From Winogradskya consettensis (GTDB lineage: Bacteria; Actinomycetota; Actinomycetes; Mycobacteriales; Micromonosporaceae), in contig NZ_BOQP01000008.1 of assembly GCF_018332715.1 (NCBI RefSeq), forward strand, positions 372,001 to 436,000: a stretch of DNA of 64,000 bases, read 5' to 3'. The notes beneath the pieces are model-generated. The model worked only from the letters and a program-made list of their open reading frames with translations, was not told the DNA's origin and made no database searches. Positions 15,302-23,825 of this stretch are shown piece after piece. Position numbers and translations under genes: made by a program. Every line of letters starts with the position of its first letter. The first letter of the stretch is position 1.

Positions 15302-16017
15302 GCCTCCGGGTGATCATCCACCGGCAGCTCCACCCTGATCCTGCGGCGGCGCAGGTCGACCTCGGCGATCGTCACCGTGAGCTCGGTGCCGATCGGGTAG
15401 GGGTCGGTTCCGCGGAGCATGGCGTGGACCTGCGGGGCGAGGCGGATGAAGGAGCCGAACGGGACGACCTTGGTGACAGGGGCGGTGAGGGTTTCGCCGA
15501 CGCGGGTGGCGTACGGGAGGAAGGGGTCCGGTTGCAGGGCCTTGAGGGACACGGAGACCTGGGCGCGGCGGGTGTCGATGTCGAGGATCTTGCCGGTGAC
15601 GCGCCGGCCCGGCTCGACGACCTCGGTGGTGCTGCTGATGTGGGACCAGGTGAGTTCGGGGACCTGGATGAAGCCGGTCTCGCTTTCTGCGGGCTCGCCG
15701 TCCAGAGCGAGGAAGACGCCGAAGTTGCGGACGCTGGTCACCGTGCCGCTGATGATCTGGCCGCGGCGCAGGCTCAGGAGGAAGGCGCGTACGGCGGGGT
15801 TCGCGCAGGCCCGGGCCGAGAGCATGATCGGGTCGAGGCTGATTGTCTCTGCTTCGAAGGTCTGACCGATGGTGGCTGTTCCGGCCGCGTCGAACATTTC
15901 GCTGTGCGGGATGCGGCCCGCGGGGCCGGGGCCGGGGCCGGGGCCGTCGAGTTGTACGAGGATGTTGCGGGGTTCGAAGCCGGTCACCGTGACCGTTACG
16001 GTTTCGCCGATGCGCAC
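15298..16017 (-). CDS. S1-domain RNA-binding protein
   Basis: 239 residues holding about three OB/S1-type domains. The best is central: GQIISGTVTSVRNFGVFLALDG...TGFIQVPELTW...VEPGRRVTGKILDIDTRRAQVSVSLKAL. A partial one precedes it, and a third follows (GETLTAPVTKVVPFGSFIRLAPQVHAML...LTVTIAEVDLRRRRIRVEL). It resembles ribosomal protein S1 or a translation-associated regulator in miniature. A stretch of alternating Pro-Gly (GPGPGPGPAG) lies near residue 30. The start is GTG 16017 or TTG 16026. A 35-residue ORF is coupled to its end. Confidence 0.88.
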   Translation of the reverse strand: MRIGETVTVTVTGFEPRNILVQLDGPGPGPGPAGRIPHSEMFDAAGTATIGQTFEAETISLDPIMLSARACANPAVRAFLLSLRRGQIISGTVTSVRNFGVFLALDGEPAESETGFIQVPELTWSHISSTTEVVEPGRRVTGKILDIDTRRAQVSVSLKALQPDPFLPYATRVGETLTAPVTKVVPFGSFIRLAPQVHAMLRGTDPYPIGTELTVTIAEVDLRRRRIRVELPVDDHPEA

Positions 16018-16177
16018 GGCTGTCAATCTAGTGTCCTGACAACGCCGTCGAAGCGGCCCGGCGGAGACTGCGAGAGCAGGGGCGGTGTTGCCTCGCCCTC
16101 ACGGTTGCCGGGCAGCAGGTACTGATCGAACCGTCGACCCGGGCAGATGCCAGTCAGGTGCCGTGGCCGGTCGGCAC

Positions 16178-17005
16178 TCAGGCGAAGGCGTCCAGGAGCG
16201 TGCTGATCTGCAACCGCAACGCAGGCGAGTGCGCGCCGGCGACAATGACGGAGACCACGTCTCCGCCGGCTGCCAGGCGGACGTCGAGCGTCTCGAAGAT
16301 TCCGTCCATGGTGTACGAGTGCCAGCTGTCCTTGTCTTCCTCCTTGCTGTTGTCCATTGCCGAGGCCACCACCTCGCGGGCTGTGCCGATGGGGCGGTGC
16401 AAGGCGTACTCGGAGAGCAGGTCGAGGAAGGCGCCCAGGTGCGGTAGCTGGATTCGCCCGTCTATCTCGGTACCTTCCGGCCCCGGTAGCCCCGCCTCCT
16501 CTTCGGCGTCGTCGCGCGGCTGTAGGCCACCACTGACGGCGTGCTTGTCGTTGAATCCGAGACGCACGTCGGCCCAGAGGTCCAGATTGCGGATCGAGCG
16601 AGCGGGATCGTAGGCCGCGGTGGGCAACTGCGGGATGTGTTTCCGGCCCGTCTCGTCGAGGCGGTAAGGGACATCGAACGCGGACTGCCAGTGCTCGACG
16701 GCCGATGCGAACCGCTGTTCCGCCGCGGGACCGCTGAGGTCCAGATACCGGCCGATGTCCTCCCAGGAACTGCCGCGTTCCCGTTCGTAGATCACCGCAC
16801 TGGTGATGAGCCGATCCGCATGGCTGGCCATCGCCGCCGCCTCACTGACACGGCCGCCGGCGCCGGAGAACTCGTCGTAGCGGGTGACCGCCAGCCCCGC
16901 CGCAGCATTGGACAGACCGCTGGCCCGGTCGGAGAGCACCAGACGGGCAAGAGCCCGGCGCGAGAACTGGGAGCGGTCATCGTCGTACGGCGTTCTGGCG
17001 ATCAT
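16178..17005 (-). CDS. Unknown actinobacterial protein with a putative HTH segment
   Basis: About 275 residues and no family I can name. Residues ~75-110 (ITSAVIYERERGSSWEDIGRYLDLSGPAAEQRFASAVEHW) look like a region-4-like helix-turn-helix ('W.DIG..L..S..A...RF') used in DNA binding. The C-terminal half has HLGAFLDLLSEYALH and then SYTMDGIFETLDVRLAAGGDVVSVIVAG, an acidic mixed alpha/beta region. Start ATG 17005 or 17023; no strong ribosome site. It is divergent from the truncated haemoglobin. Confidence 0.65.
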   Translation of the reverse strand: MIARTPYDDDRSQFSRRALARLVLSDRASGLSNAAAGLAVTRYDEFSGAGGRVSEAAAMASHADRLITSAVIYERERGSSWEDIGRYLDLSGPAAEQRFASAVEHWQSAFDVPYRLDETGRKHIPQLPTAAYDPARSIRNLDLWADVRLGFNDKHAVSGGLQPRDDAEEEAGLPGPEGTEIDGRIQLPHLGAFLDLLSEYALHRPIGTAREVVASAMDNSKEEDKDSWHSYTMDGIFETLDVRLAAGGDVVSVIVAGAHSPALRLQISTLLDAFA

Positions 17006-17106
17006 CGACGGAGCGTTGCACATCGACGCCGCGTTGACGATATTGCCGGCACCGAACCTGCGCGGCGGTGCTGGGATCAGGCTGTTGTCAGGGGGATGCT
17101 GAGGCG

Positions 17107-17550
17107 ATGAACAGTGTCTACGAGGCCGCTGGCGGTGGCGAGGGCATGGTGCGGCTGGCGCGGGCGTGGCATGAGCGGGTGATGGCTGACGAGATGGTCA
17201 GTCATGCGTTCATGCACGGGTTTCGGGAGGATCATGCTGAGCGGTTGGCGGCGTACTGGGGTGAGGCGCTCGGGGGACCGGCCGGCTACACCGCTACGTA
17301 CGGCGACGAGAGTCAGGTGGTCCGGTTGCACAGTGGCAACGGGTTGCATGACGAGATGAATGTGCGGGCGATCGCGTGTTTCGACGTAGCTCTTGATGAT
17401 GTGGGCCTGGAAGATCCGGTCCGTGGGGTGCTGCATGACTACTTCGCATGGGCGACGGCGAACAGCATGTACCAGTTCCACGATGATGCCGGGGAGGTGC
17501 CGGAAGGCCTGGTCATGACGCGGTGGTCGTGGGAGGGGCGGGTGGGGTGA
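17107..17550 (+). CDS. Truncated haemoglobin (group II-like)
   Basis: 147 residues with the 2-on-2 globin layout: VYEAAGGGEGMVRLARAWHERVMADEMVSHAF (helices A-B with the 'F..ADE...HAF' turn) and HAERLAAYWGEALGGPAGYT (helix E with the GG/PxxY segment), followed by VVRLHSGNGLHDEMNVRAIACFDVALDD. The heme-binding His is probably that of LHSGNG or LHDEM. The ATG follows GGGGGATGCTGAGG. It may bind or detoxify O2 or NO. Its 3' end is 55 bp before a tRNA gene. Confidence 0.82.
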   Translation: MNSVYEAAGGGEGMVRLARAWHERVMADEMVSHAFMHGFREDHAERLAAYWGEALGGPAGYTATYGDESQVVRLHSGNGLHDEMNVRAIACFDVALDDVGLEDPVRGVLHDYFAWATANSMYQFHDDAGEVPEGLVMTRWSWEGRVG

Positions 17551-17605
17551 GACCCCCGATTTTGTTGCTGGTGGGGTGGTCCCGTAAAGTTCTCTTCAGC
17601 AGCAG

Positions 17606-17681
17606 GCGGACGTAGCGCAGCTGGTAGCGCATCACCTTGCCAAGGTGAGGGTCGCGAGTTCGAATCTCGTCGTCCGCTCCA
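17606..17681 (+). tRNA. tRNA-Gly (GCC)
   Basis: A full cloverleaf: acceptor GCGGACG/CGTCCGC, D arm GCGC...GCGC, anticodon arm TCACC-TTGCCAA-GGTGA with anticodon GCC, T arm GCGAG-TTCGAAT-CTCGT, discriminator T and encoded CCA. TAAAGT (17585-17590) about 16 bp upstream is a likely -10. Confidence 0.98.
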
Positions 17682-17685
17682 TGCA

Positions 17686-17718
17686 ATCCCCCGAGGCGTA
17701 AGCCTCGGGGGATTTTTT
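17686..17718 (+). terminator. Intrinsic terminator of tRNA-Gly
   Basis: ATCCCCCGAGGC (17686-17697), a GTAA loop and GCCTCGGGGGAT (17702-17713) form a 12-bp stem that runs straight into six T residues. This is a textbook rho-independent terminator, unusual here for having a real T-run. Confidence 0.95.
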
Positions 17719-17845
17719 GTGCCTACAGGGCGGCAACGACGTGACGCACCGCAACCAATCGGCAACCAAGACCGTCCCGGACAGCAACCCGGCGGGCCGA
17801 AATTAGGTGTCAGCGAGGCCAGTCAGCACCAGAAAGGCTCCCCAG

Positions 17846-17944
17846 ATGCGCTTCAGAATCGGCTCCACCATCGCCGTCTTCGCCGCCGTGATCGGCCTCG
17901 CGGGCAGCGTCGCCGGCCCGATCTACGCGGCCTTCGCCGCCTAG
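17846..17944 (+). CDS. 32-residue hydrophobic micro-protein
   Basis: ATG 17846, with AAAGG 10 bases upstream, opens a 32-codon frame ending in TAG. It begins MRFRIGSTIAVFAAVIGLAG and continues SVAGPIYAAFAA: a short basic head and one hydrophobic helix with small residues. This fits a small membrane peptide or a signal peptide. The frame is followed by a 15-bp hairpin, so the unit tRNA terminator-ORF-terminator looks self-contained. There is no known family. Confidence 0.55.
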   Translation: MRFRIGSTIAVFAAVIGLAGSVAGPIYAAFAA

Positions 17945-17975
17945 GTCACCAACAACTCCACAAGCAGGGTCCCTT

Positions 17976-18009
17976 CCGTGCCCGGACGCGCTCCCGCGTC
18001 CGGGCACGG
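17976..18009 (+). terminator. 15-bp hairpin after the micro-ORF
   Basis: CCGTGCCCGGACGCG (17976-17990), a CTCC loop and CGCGTCCGGGCACGG (17995-18009) form a perfect 15-bp stem without a T-run. It separates the 32-residue ORF from the helicase gene. Confidence 0.8.
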
Positions 18010-18085
18010 TGCTGCCCGGGGTGAACGGCGAAGAACACCAGTGCGGCGAAGAGAAAAGACAGCCGGGCCATAGACTCGACCCATC

Positions 18086-20575
18086 ATGAATCTGACCGAA
18101 CGCCTGCCCGGCACCCCCGAACCCGACGCCGTCTTCGACGCCTTCCAGACCTGGGTCGCCGAGCAGGGCCTGACGCTGTACCCGCATCAGGAGGAGGCGC
18201 TCATCGAGATCGCCACCGGGGCGAACGTCATCCTGAGCACCCCGACGGGCTCCGGGAAGAGCCTGGTGGCGACCGGCGCGCACTTCGCCGCGCTGGCCGA
18301 CAAGCGGACGACCTTCTACACGGCGCCGATCAAGGCGCTGGTGTCGGAGAAGTTCTTCGCCCTCTGCGCGATCTTCGGCGCGCACAACGTGGGCATGCTG
18401 ACCGGTGACGCGAACGTGAACGGTGACGCGCCGATCATCTGCTGCACCGCGGAGATCCTGGCGAACCTGGCGCTGCGCGAGGGCGCGGACGCGGATGTCG
18501 GCCAGGTAGTGATGGACGAGTTCCATTTCTACAGCGAGCCGGACCGCGGCTGGGCGTGGCAGGTGCCGCTGATCGAGTTGCCGCAGGCCCAGTTCATCCT
18601 GATGTCGGCGACGCTCGGCGACACCACCCGCTTCGTCGACGATCTCCAACGGCGCACGGGCCGCCCCACCGCGGTGGTCACGAACGCTGAGCGGCCGGTC
18701 CCGCTGCTCTTCTCGTACGCGAAGACGCCGCTGCACGAGACGATCGAGGAGCTCCTGACCACCCACCAGGCGCCCGTCTACATCGTCCATTTCACGCAGG
18801 CGTCGGCGCTGGAGCGCGCCCAGGCCCTGATGAGCATCAACATGGCGACCCGCGCCGAGAAGGACGCGATCGCGGCGGCCCTGGGCAACTTCCGGTTCAC
18901 GGCCGGCTTCGGCAAGACGTTGTCGCGGCTGATCCGGCACGGCATCGGCGTCCACCACGCCGGCATGCTGCCCAAATACCGGCGCCTGGTGGAGACGCTC
19001 GCGCAGGCCGGGCTGCTCAAGGTCATCTGTGGCACGGACACGCTCGGCGTCGGCATCAACGTCCCGATCCGCACGGTGCTGTTCACGGGCCTGTCCAAGT
19101 ACGACGGGGTGCGCACCCGGCTGCTCAAGGCTCGCGAGTTCCACCAGATCGCCGGGCGGGCGGGCCGCGCCGGCTACGACACGCTGGGCACGGTCATCGT
19201 GCAGGCCCCCGAGCACGTGATCGACAACGAGAAAGCCCTCGCCAAGGCCGGTGACGATCCCAAGAAGCGCCGCAAGGTGGTACGCAAGAAGCCGCCGGAG
19301 GGCTCCATCGGCTGGGGTGAGCCGACGTTCGAGCGCCTCGTCGCCGCCGAACCGGAACAGCTGACGTCGTCGTTCCAGGTGTCGCACGCGATGCTGCTCA
19401 ACGTCATCGCCCGCGGCGGGAACCCGTTCGAGTCGATGCGGCACCTGCTGACCGACAACCACGAGGAGCCGGCCGCCCAGCGCAAGCACATCCGCCGCGC
19501 GCTGGCGATCGCCCGCGCGTTGCTCGCCGGTGGGGTCATCGAGAAGGCCGACGGCACGTACAAGCTCGTCAAGGATCTGCAGCTCGACTTCGCGCTCAAC
19601 CAGGCGCTGTCACCGTTCGCGCTGGCGAGCCTGGAGCTGCTCGGCAAGGAGTCCCCGGACTACCCGCTCGACGTCGTGTCGATCATCGAGGCGACCCTCG
19701 AGGACCCGCGGCAGGTGCTGTCCGCCCAGCAGTTCAAGGCCAAGGGCGAGGCCGTCAACGCGATGAAGTCCGAGGGCATCGAGTACGACCAGCGCATGGA
19801 GCTGCTCGAACAGGTCACGTACCCGAAGCCGCTCGTGGAGTTGCTCGACGCCGCCTACGAGACCTACCGCCGCGGTCACCCGTGGGTCGCCGACTACGAG
19901 CTGAAGCCCAAGTCGGTGGTCCGCGACATGTACGAACGCGCGATGACGTTCACGGAGTACGTCTCGTTCTACGGGCTGTCCCGCTCCGAGGGCCTGGTCC
20001 TGCGCTACCTCGCCGACGCGTTCCGGGCGCTGCGCCAGACCGTCCCCGAGGACGCGCGGACAGAAGAGCTGACGGACCTGATCGAGTGGCTGGGCGAGCT
20101 GGTCCGCCAGGTCGACTCGAGCCTGCTCGACGAGTGGGAGCGGCTGCGGAACCCGGGCGCCGAGGTCGTCGAGATCTCCCCGCTCGACGACCGTCCGCCG
20201 GCGGTCACGCGCAACCTGCGGGCGTTCCGCGTACTCGTCCGCAATGCTCTTTTCCGCCGGGTGGAGCTCTTCGCCCTGCGCCGCCCGGACGAGCTCGCCG
20301 ACCTCGACGCCGCGGAGTCCGGCTGGACCTCGGAGCGCTGGATCGAAGCCCTCGAGGAGTACTACGCCGAGTATCCCGTGGTCGGCACCGGCCCGGCGGC
20401 GCGCGGCCCGGCGTTCCTGCACATCGAGCAGGGCCCCCGCCAATGGAAGGTCCGCCAGGTCTTCGAGGACCCGGAGGGCGACCACGACTGGGGCATCGAG
20501 GCCGAGGTCGACCTGGAGGCCAGCGACGAGGCCGGCGCCGCCGTGATCCGCATCGTCGCCGTCGGCCCGCACTGA
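18086..20575 (+). CDS. DEAD/DEAH-box helicase, Ski2-like, with C-terminal DUF3516
   Basis: 829 residues. Superfamily 2 helicase motifs appear in order: PHQEEAL (Q-like), Walker A TPTGSGKS at ~52-59, motif Ia TAPIKALVSEK, motif II DEFH at ~143, motif III LMSATLGD, then GVHHAGMLPKYR, GTDTLGVGINVPIRTV and motif VI HQIAGRAGRAG. The basic patch KKRRKVVRKK follows the helicase core. The rest (from ~TFERLVAAEPEQL) is the DUF3516 region common in actinobacteria. Ski2-like enzymes unwind RNA, so a role in RNA turnover is likely. It ends in a 17-bp hairpin. Confidence 0.95.
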   Translation: MNLTERLPGTPEPDAVFDAFQTWVAEQGLTLYPHQEEALIEIATGANVILSTPTGSGKSLVATGAHFAALADKRTTFYTAPIKALVSEKFFALCAIFGAHNVGMLTGDANVNGDAPIICCTAEILANLALREGADADVGQVVMDEFHFYSEPDRGWAWQVPLIELPQAQFILMSATLGDTTRFVDDLQRRTGRPTAVVTNAERPVPLLFSYAKTPLHETIEELLTTHQAPVYIVHFTQASALERAQALMSINMATRAEKDAIAAALGNFRFTAGFGKTLSRLIRHGIGVHHAGMLPKYRRLVETLAQAGLLKVICGTDTLGVGINVPIRTVLFTGLSKYDGVRTRLLKAREFHQIAGRAGRAGYDTLGTVIVQAPEHVIDNEKALAKAGDDPKKRRKVVRKKPPEGSIGWGEPTFERLVAAEPEQLTSSFQVSHAMLLNVIARGGNPFESMRHLLTDNHEEPAAQRKHIRRALAIARALLAGGVIEKADGTYKLVKDLQLDFALNQALSPFALASLELLGKESPDYPLDVVSIIEATLEDPRQVLSAQQFKAKGEAVNAMKSEGIEYDQRMELLEQVTYPKPLVELLDAAYETYRRGHPWVADYELKPKSVVRDMYERAMTFTEYVSFYGLSRSEGLVLRYLADAFRALRQTVPEDARTEELTDLIEWLGELVRQVDSSLLDEWERLRNPGAEVVEISPLDDRPPAVTRNLRAFRVLVRNALFRRVELFALRRPDELADLDAAESGWTSERWIEALEEYYAEYPVVGTGPAARGPAFLHIEQGPRQWKVRQVFEDPEGDHDWGIEAEVDLEASDEAGAAVIRIVAVGPH

Positions 20576-20582
20576 TACCCGA

Positions 20583-20622
20583 CGCTCAGAGGTCCGTGGA
20601 CGCTGCCACGGACCTCTGAGCG
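20583..20622 (+). terminator. 17-bp stem terminator of the helicase gene
   Basis: CGCTCAGAGGTCCGTGG (20583-20599) pairs perfectly with CCACGGACCTCTGAGCG (20606-20622) around a 6-base loop, 8 bp after the helicase stop. There is no T-run. The ~160 bp that follow up to the next start carry no supported gene. Confidence 0.88.
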
Positions 20623-20783
20623 AGGACGTCGTCGAGGCGGGCCGCCATCTTCGCCGGGTCGCCGGCCGGTCCGCCGAAGCCCTCGCCCTGCTCGTGCTCG
20701 CGGATATCGCCGCCGGGTAGCTGGTCTCGCCGGCGCGGCCCGGGATGTGATCGGCTTTTCCATGGGTACGCGATGATGGTGGC

Positions 20784-23700
20784 GTGCGGATCACGACGCT
20801 CGGCCCCCTGGCGGTGGACGGCCGCCCGGTGCGGGGCGAGCGGCTCGCCGCGGTGATCCGTGAGCTTGTCGACGCCCGCGGCCGTGCGGTGTCCGTCGGC
20901 GCGCTGGCCGGCGCGGTCTGGCAGGACACCCCGCCGGACGACACTCTGGGTGCGGTGCAGGCTCTGATCGGACGGGTACGCCGCCTGGGCATCCGGGTCC
21001 TCGCAGTGCCGGGCGGTTACCGCGCCCCGGCCGACGGGCTGGAGGTCGACGCCGTCAGGGCCCGTGAGCTCGTGGATCGGGGCAGGACAGCGCTGGCTTC
21101 GGGTGATGGGGTTCTCGCGCGGGATCGTGCTGAACAGGCGCGGGCGTACTTCCCGGAGGTGCCCGCTGCTGCCGGCGGCCGGCTCTTCGGTGACGTGGTG
21201 ACCCTGCGGGCGGAGGCGGCGCTGGCCTGCGGCGGGCCGTTCGAGGAGGCGGATCTGCGGCGGCTGGTCGCGGGGGTTCCGCCGGACGAGCCGGCTGCGG
21301 CGCTGCTGGTGCGGGTGCTCGCCGCGCAGGGTCGCGACGCCGAGGCTCTCGAGCTGGTCGAACAGGTGCGCGGCGAGCTTGCCGACAGGTACGGGGCCGG
21401 CCCGTCGCCGGTGCTCGCCGAGGCGCACCTGGCTCTGCTGCGCGGGCAGCTGGCCGCCGCGCGTCCGCAGCGGACCGGGGGTCTGCCCGCATCGTGGCGG
21501 CGGGCGGTCACGCCGCTGGTGGGGCGGGACGAGGATCTCGCCGAGGTCAGCAGGGCGCTGCTGGAGGCTCCCCTGGTGAGCGTCGTCGCCACCGGCGGGG
21601 CGGGGAAGACCCGGCTGGCGGCGGAGATCGCCCGGTCCGCCGACGCTTCCCGGCGGGTACGCGTGGTCGAGCTGGCAGGAGTGCGCTCATCGGCCGAGGT
21701 CCTCCCCGCAGTACTGACAGCCCTGGCCGGAGCGGGCTTGGGTGGAGCGGGTCTGGGTGATGGCGTCGTGGGGGTGCGGGGCGGTGGCCGGGTCGTCAGT
21801 GCCGAGGAGCGGTTGCGGGTGGTCGGTGCGGAGCTCGACGGGCTGATCGTGCTGGACAACTGCGAGCACGTTCTGGACGCTGCGGCGACGGTGGTGGCTG
21901 AGCTGCTGGCTGTCGTGCCGCCCGATGTCAGTGTGCTTGTCACCAGCCGGGCGCCGCTGGGACTGGTCGGCGAGGTGGTGCACCGGTTGCCGGCGCTGAC
22001 CGATGAGGAGGCGGTGGATCTGCTCGGAGCTCGCGTGCGGGCCGGGGGAGTGACGCCCGCCTGGGGCCGGGACCGGGCGATCGCGCTCTGTCATCGGCTG
22101 GACAATCTGCCGCTCGGCCTCGAGCTGGCTGCCGCGCGGTTGCGACACATGCCGATCGATGACGTCCTGGCCGGGCTCGGTGACCGGTTCGGGCTGCTCG
22201 ACGACGCGCTGCGCGGGCTTCCCGAACGCCATGCCGGGTTGTGGGCGATGGTCGACTGGAGCCGTGACCTGCTCGGGCCCGCCGAGCAGACGCTGCTGGA
22301 ACGCCTGTCGGTCATCCCGGCACCGTTCACCGCGGACCTCGCCGCCGCCGTGGCCGGTGGTGATGTCCGCCGGGGGCTGGCGGTTCTGGTGGAGCATTCG
22401 CTGCTCCTGCTGGAGGACGACCGCTACCGGATGCTCGAAACGGTCCGCGAGTACGCCGGTGCGCGCCTCGACGCGGGACCCGGGCGCGAGGCGGCCATGG
22501 ATGGGCTGGTCGAGTGGGCCCGGCGCCGGGCGGTGACGCTGGCCGCGGGGTTCATCGGGCCGGGGCAGGTCGAGGCGTTGCGGGGGTGTGCGGAGGATCA
22601 GGACATCCTGGTCGCGGCGCTGCACCGGGCGCACGAGCGGGACGATGAACCGGCCGCCGTGGACGTCGCGGTGGCGTTGTTCGCGTTGTGGACGGTTCGG
22701 GGGCAGCATCCCGAGGCGAGTTCGTGGGCGCGGGTGCTGCTGCGGGTCGATGATCCGGCGGGGCGGCTGCGGTCGGCGATCCTGCGCGGGCGGGCGAGCG
22801 GGCGCCCCCTGCCGGACGCCGACCGGCTGGCGTGGCTGTGTGTGCTGATGGGGGTCAACGCGGGGAGCACCGGTCCGCTGCGGCTGACCGTGCTGGTGCG
22901 GCGGGCCCTGCGGATCCTGTTCGCGGAGCGGGGCGGGGAGGTCTCGCCGCGGCATGTCGCGCTGGCGGGGGCGCTGCCCGGGCTGGAGCAGGCGGATCCG
23001 GACACGAGCCTGGCGGACGCGGCGGCGCTGGTCGCGCACTCCGACCCGTACGTGCAGGGTATGGGGTATTTCATGCGGGCTGTTCTGCTGGAGAACGGGG
23101 ACGCGGAGCTGGCCTACCGGCGGTTCGAGGCCGTCGGGGACCACTGGGGGATGGGGATGGCCGCCCATGCCGCGGGGCATGCGAGCGGTGCCGGTCCGCG
23201 TACCGATGAATGGCTTCGACGCAGTGAGCGGCACATGCAGCTGGTCGGTGCGGCGCAGGATGCCCGGGCCGCGCGGGTGTTGCTCGACACGCAGCTGGCC
23301 CTCGCCGGTGATGCGGAGGCGGAGGAGAGGCTGCTGGAGGCCGGCAGTGCCCAGGCTCACCTCGGGCTGGCGCAGCTGGCGTTCCAGCGCGGCGACCACG
23401 ACGGCGCACTGGCCCACGCCGATGTTCTGCTCGAGGACGCCGAGTTCCGGGTCGCGGCCGCCGTCATCTGCCTGTGGATCGCCGAGGAGTCCCGGGCCGT
23501 CGACGCGTTGCGGCTGTCCCGCGCCGAGGTGGTCTCCGCGCACGACCGGGAGCTGCTCGGCGCGTGGGCCATGGGCGGCGCCGAGCTGGCCGCGTTCCGG
23601 GGCGACGCCGCGACCGCGGGTGAGCTGTGGGCGATGGGGACGCGGGTCGGCACGAACGTGAGCCGGTTCTTCCCGCAGGGGCACGAACGGCTCACCGCGA

Positions 23701-23825
23701 TGCTGGGTGACCGGCGCGAGGCGCTGCTCGCCGAGGCCGCCGCGCTGACGGGGACGGTCGTCCACAGCAGGATCAACGCCCGCATGGACGAGCTGTTGTC
23801 AGTCCTCGAACGCCGCCACGTATGA
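20784..23825 (+). CDS. SARP/AfsR-type regulator with BTAD and NB-ARC ATPase
   Basis: 1013 residues. The N-terminal ~90 are an OmpR-like winged helix (ITTLGPLAVDGRPVRGERLAAVIRELVDARGRAVSV). A bacterial transcriptional activation domain (BTAD) follows to ~220 (AEALELVEQVRGELADRYGAGPSPVLAEAHLALL). The NB-ARC STAND ATPase has Walker A TGGAGKTRLAAE near 270, LDGLIVLDNCEHVLD (Walker B) and LPLGLELAAARLR (GLPL-like). The C terminus is TPR-like. Such proteins activate secondary-metabolism genes, but none of the neighbours is an obvious target. Start is GTG 20784. The 3' end overlaps the convergent LysR gene by 27 bp. Confidence 0.92.
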   Translation: MRITTLGPLAVDGRPVRGERLAAVIRELVDARGRAVSVGALAGAVWQDTPPDDTLGAVQALIGRVRRLGIRVLAVPGGYRAPADGLEVDAVRARELVDRGRTALASGDGVLARDRAEQARAYFPEVPAAAGGRLFGDVVTLRAEAALACGGPFEEADLRRLVAGVPPDEPAAALLVRVLAAQGRDAEALELVEQVRGELADRYGAGPSPVLAEAHLALLRGQLAAARPQRTGGLPASWRRAVTPLVGRDEDLAEVSRALLEAPLVSVVATGGAGKTRLAAEIARSADASRRVRVVELAGVRSSAEVLPAVLTALAGAGLGGAGLGDGVVGVRGGGRVVSAEERLRVVGAELDGLIVLDNCEHVLDAAATVVAELLAVVPPDVSVLVTSRAPLGLVGEVVHRLPALTDEEAVDLLGARVRAGGVTPAWGRDRAIALCHRLDNLPLGLELAAARLRHMPIDDVLAGLGDRFGLLDDALRGLPERHAGLWAMVDWSRDLLGPAEQTLLERLSVIPAPFTADLAAAVAGGDVRRGLAVLVEHSLLLLEDDRYRMLETVREYAGARLDAGPGREAAMDGLVEWARRRAVTLAAGFIGPGQVEALRGCAEDQDILVAALHRAHERDDEPAAVDVAVALFALWTVRGQHPEASSWARVLLRVDDPAGRLRSAILRGRASGRPLPDADRLAWLCVLMGVNAGSTGPLRLTVLVRRALRILFAERGGEVSPRHVALAGALPGLEQADPDTSLADAAALVAHSDPYVQGMGYFMRAVLLENGDAELAYRRFEAVGDHWGMGMAAHAAGHASGAGPRTDEWLRRSERHMQLVGAAQDARAARVLLDTQLALAGDAEAEERLLEAGSAQAHLGLAQLAFQRGDHDGALAHADVLLEDAEFRVAAAVICLWIAEESRAVDALRLSRAEVVSAHDRELLGAWAMGGAELAAFRGDAATAGELWAMGTRVGTNVSRFFPQGHERLTAMLGDRREALLAEAAALTGTVVHSRINARMDELLSVLERRHV

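Noticed and set aside
17439-17765. Minus-strand frame across the tRNA-Gly gene (RRDSNSRPSPWQGDALPAAL)
   Set aside because: This is the known spurious peptide made when a tRNA-Gly gene is read on the wrong strand.
20623-20783. Minus-strand fragment ending GEGFGGPAGDPAKMAARLDD
   Set aside because: Protein-like composition suggests an old gene fragment, but it has no start or recognisable family, so I do not call it.
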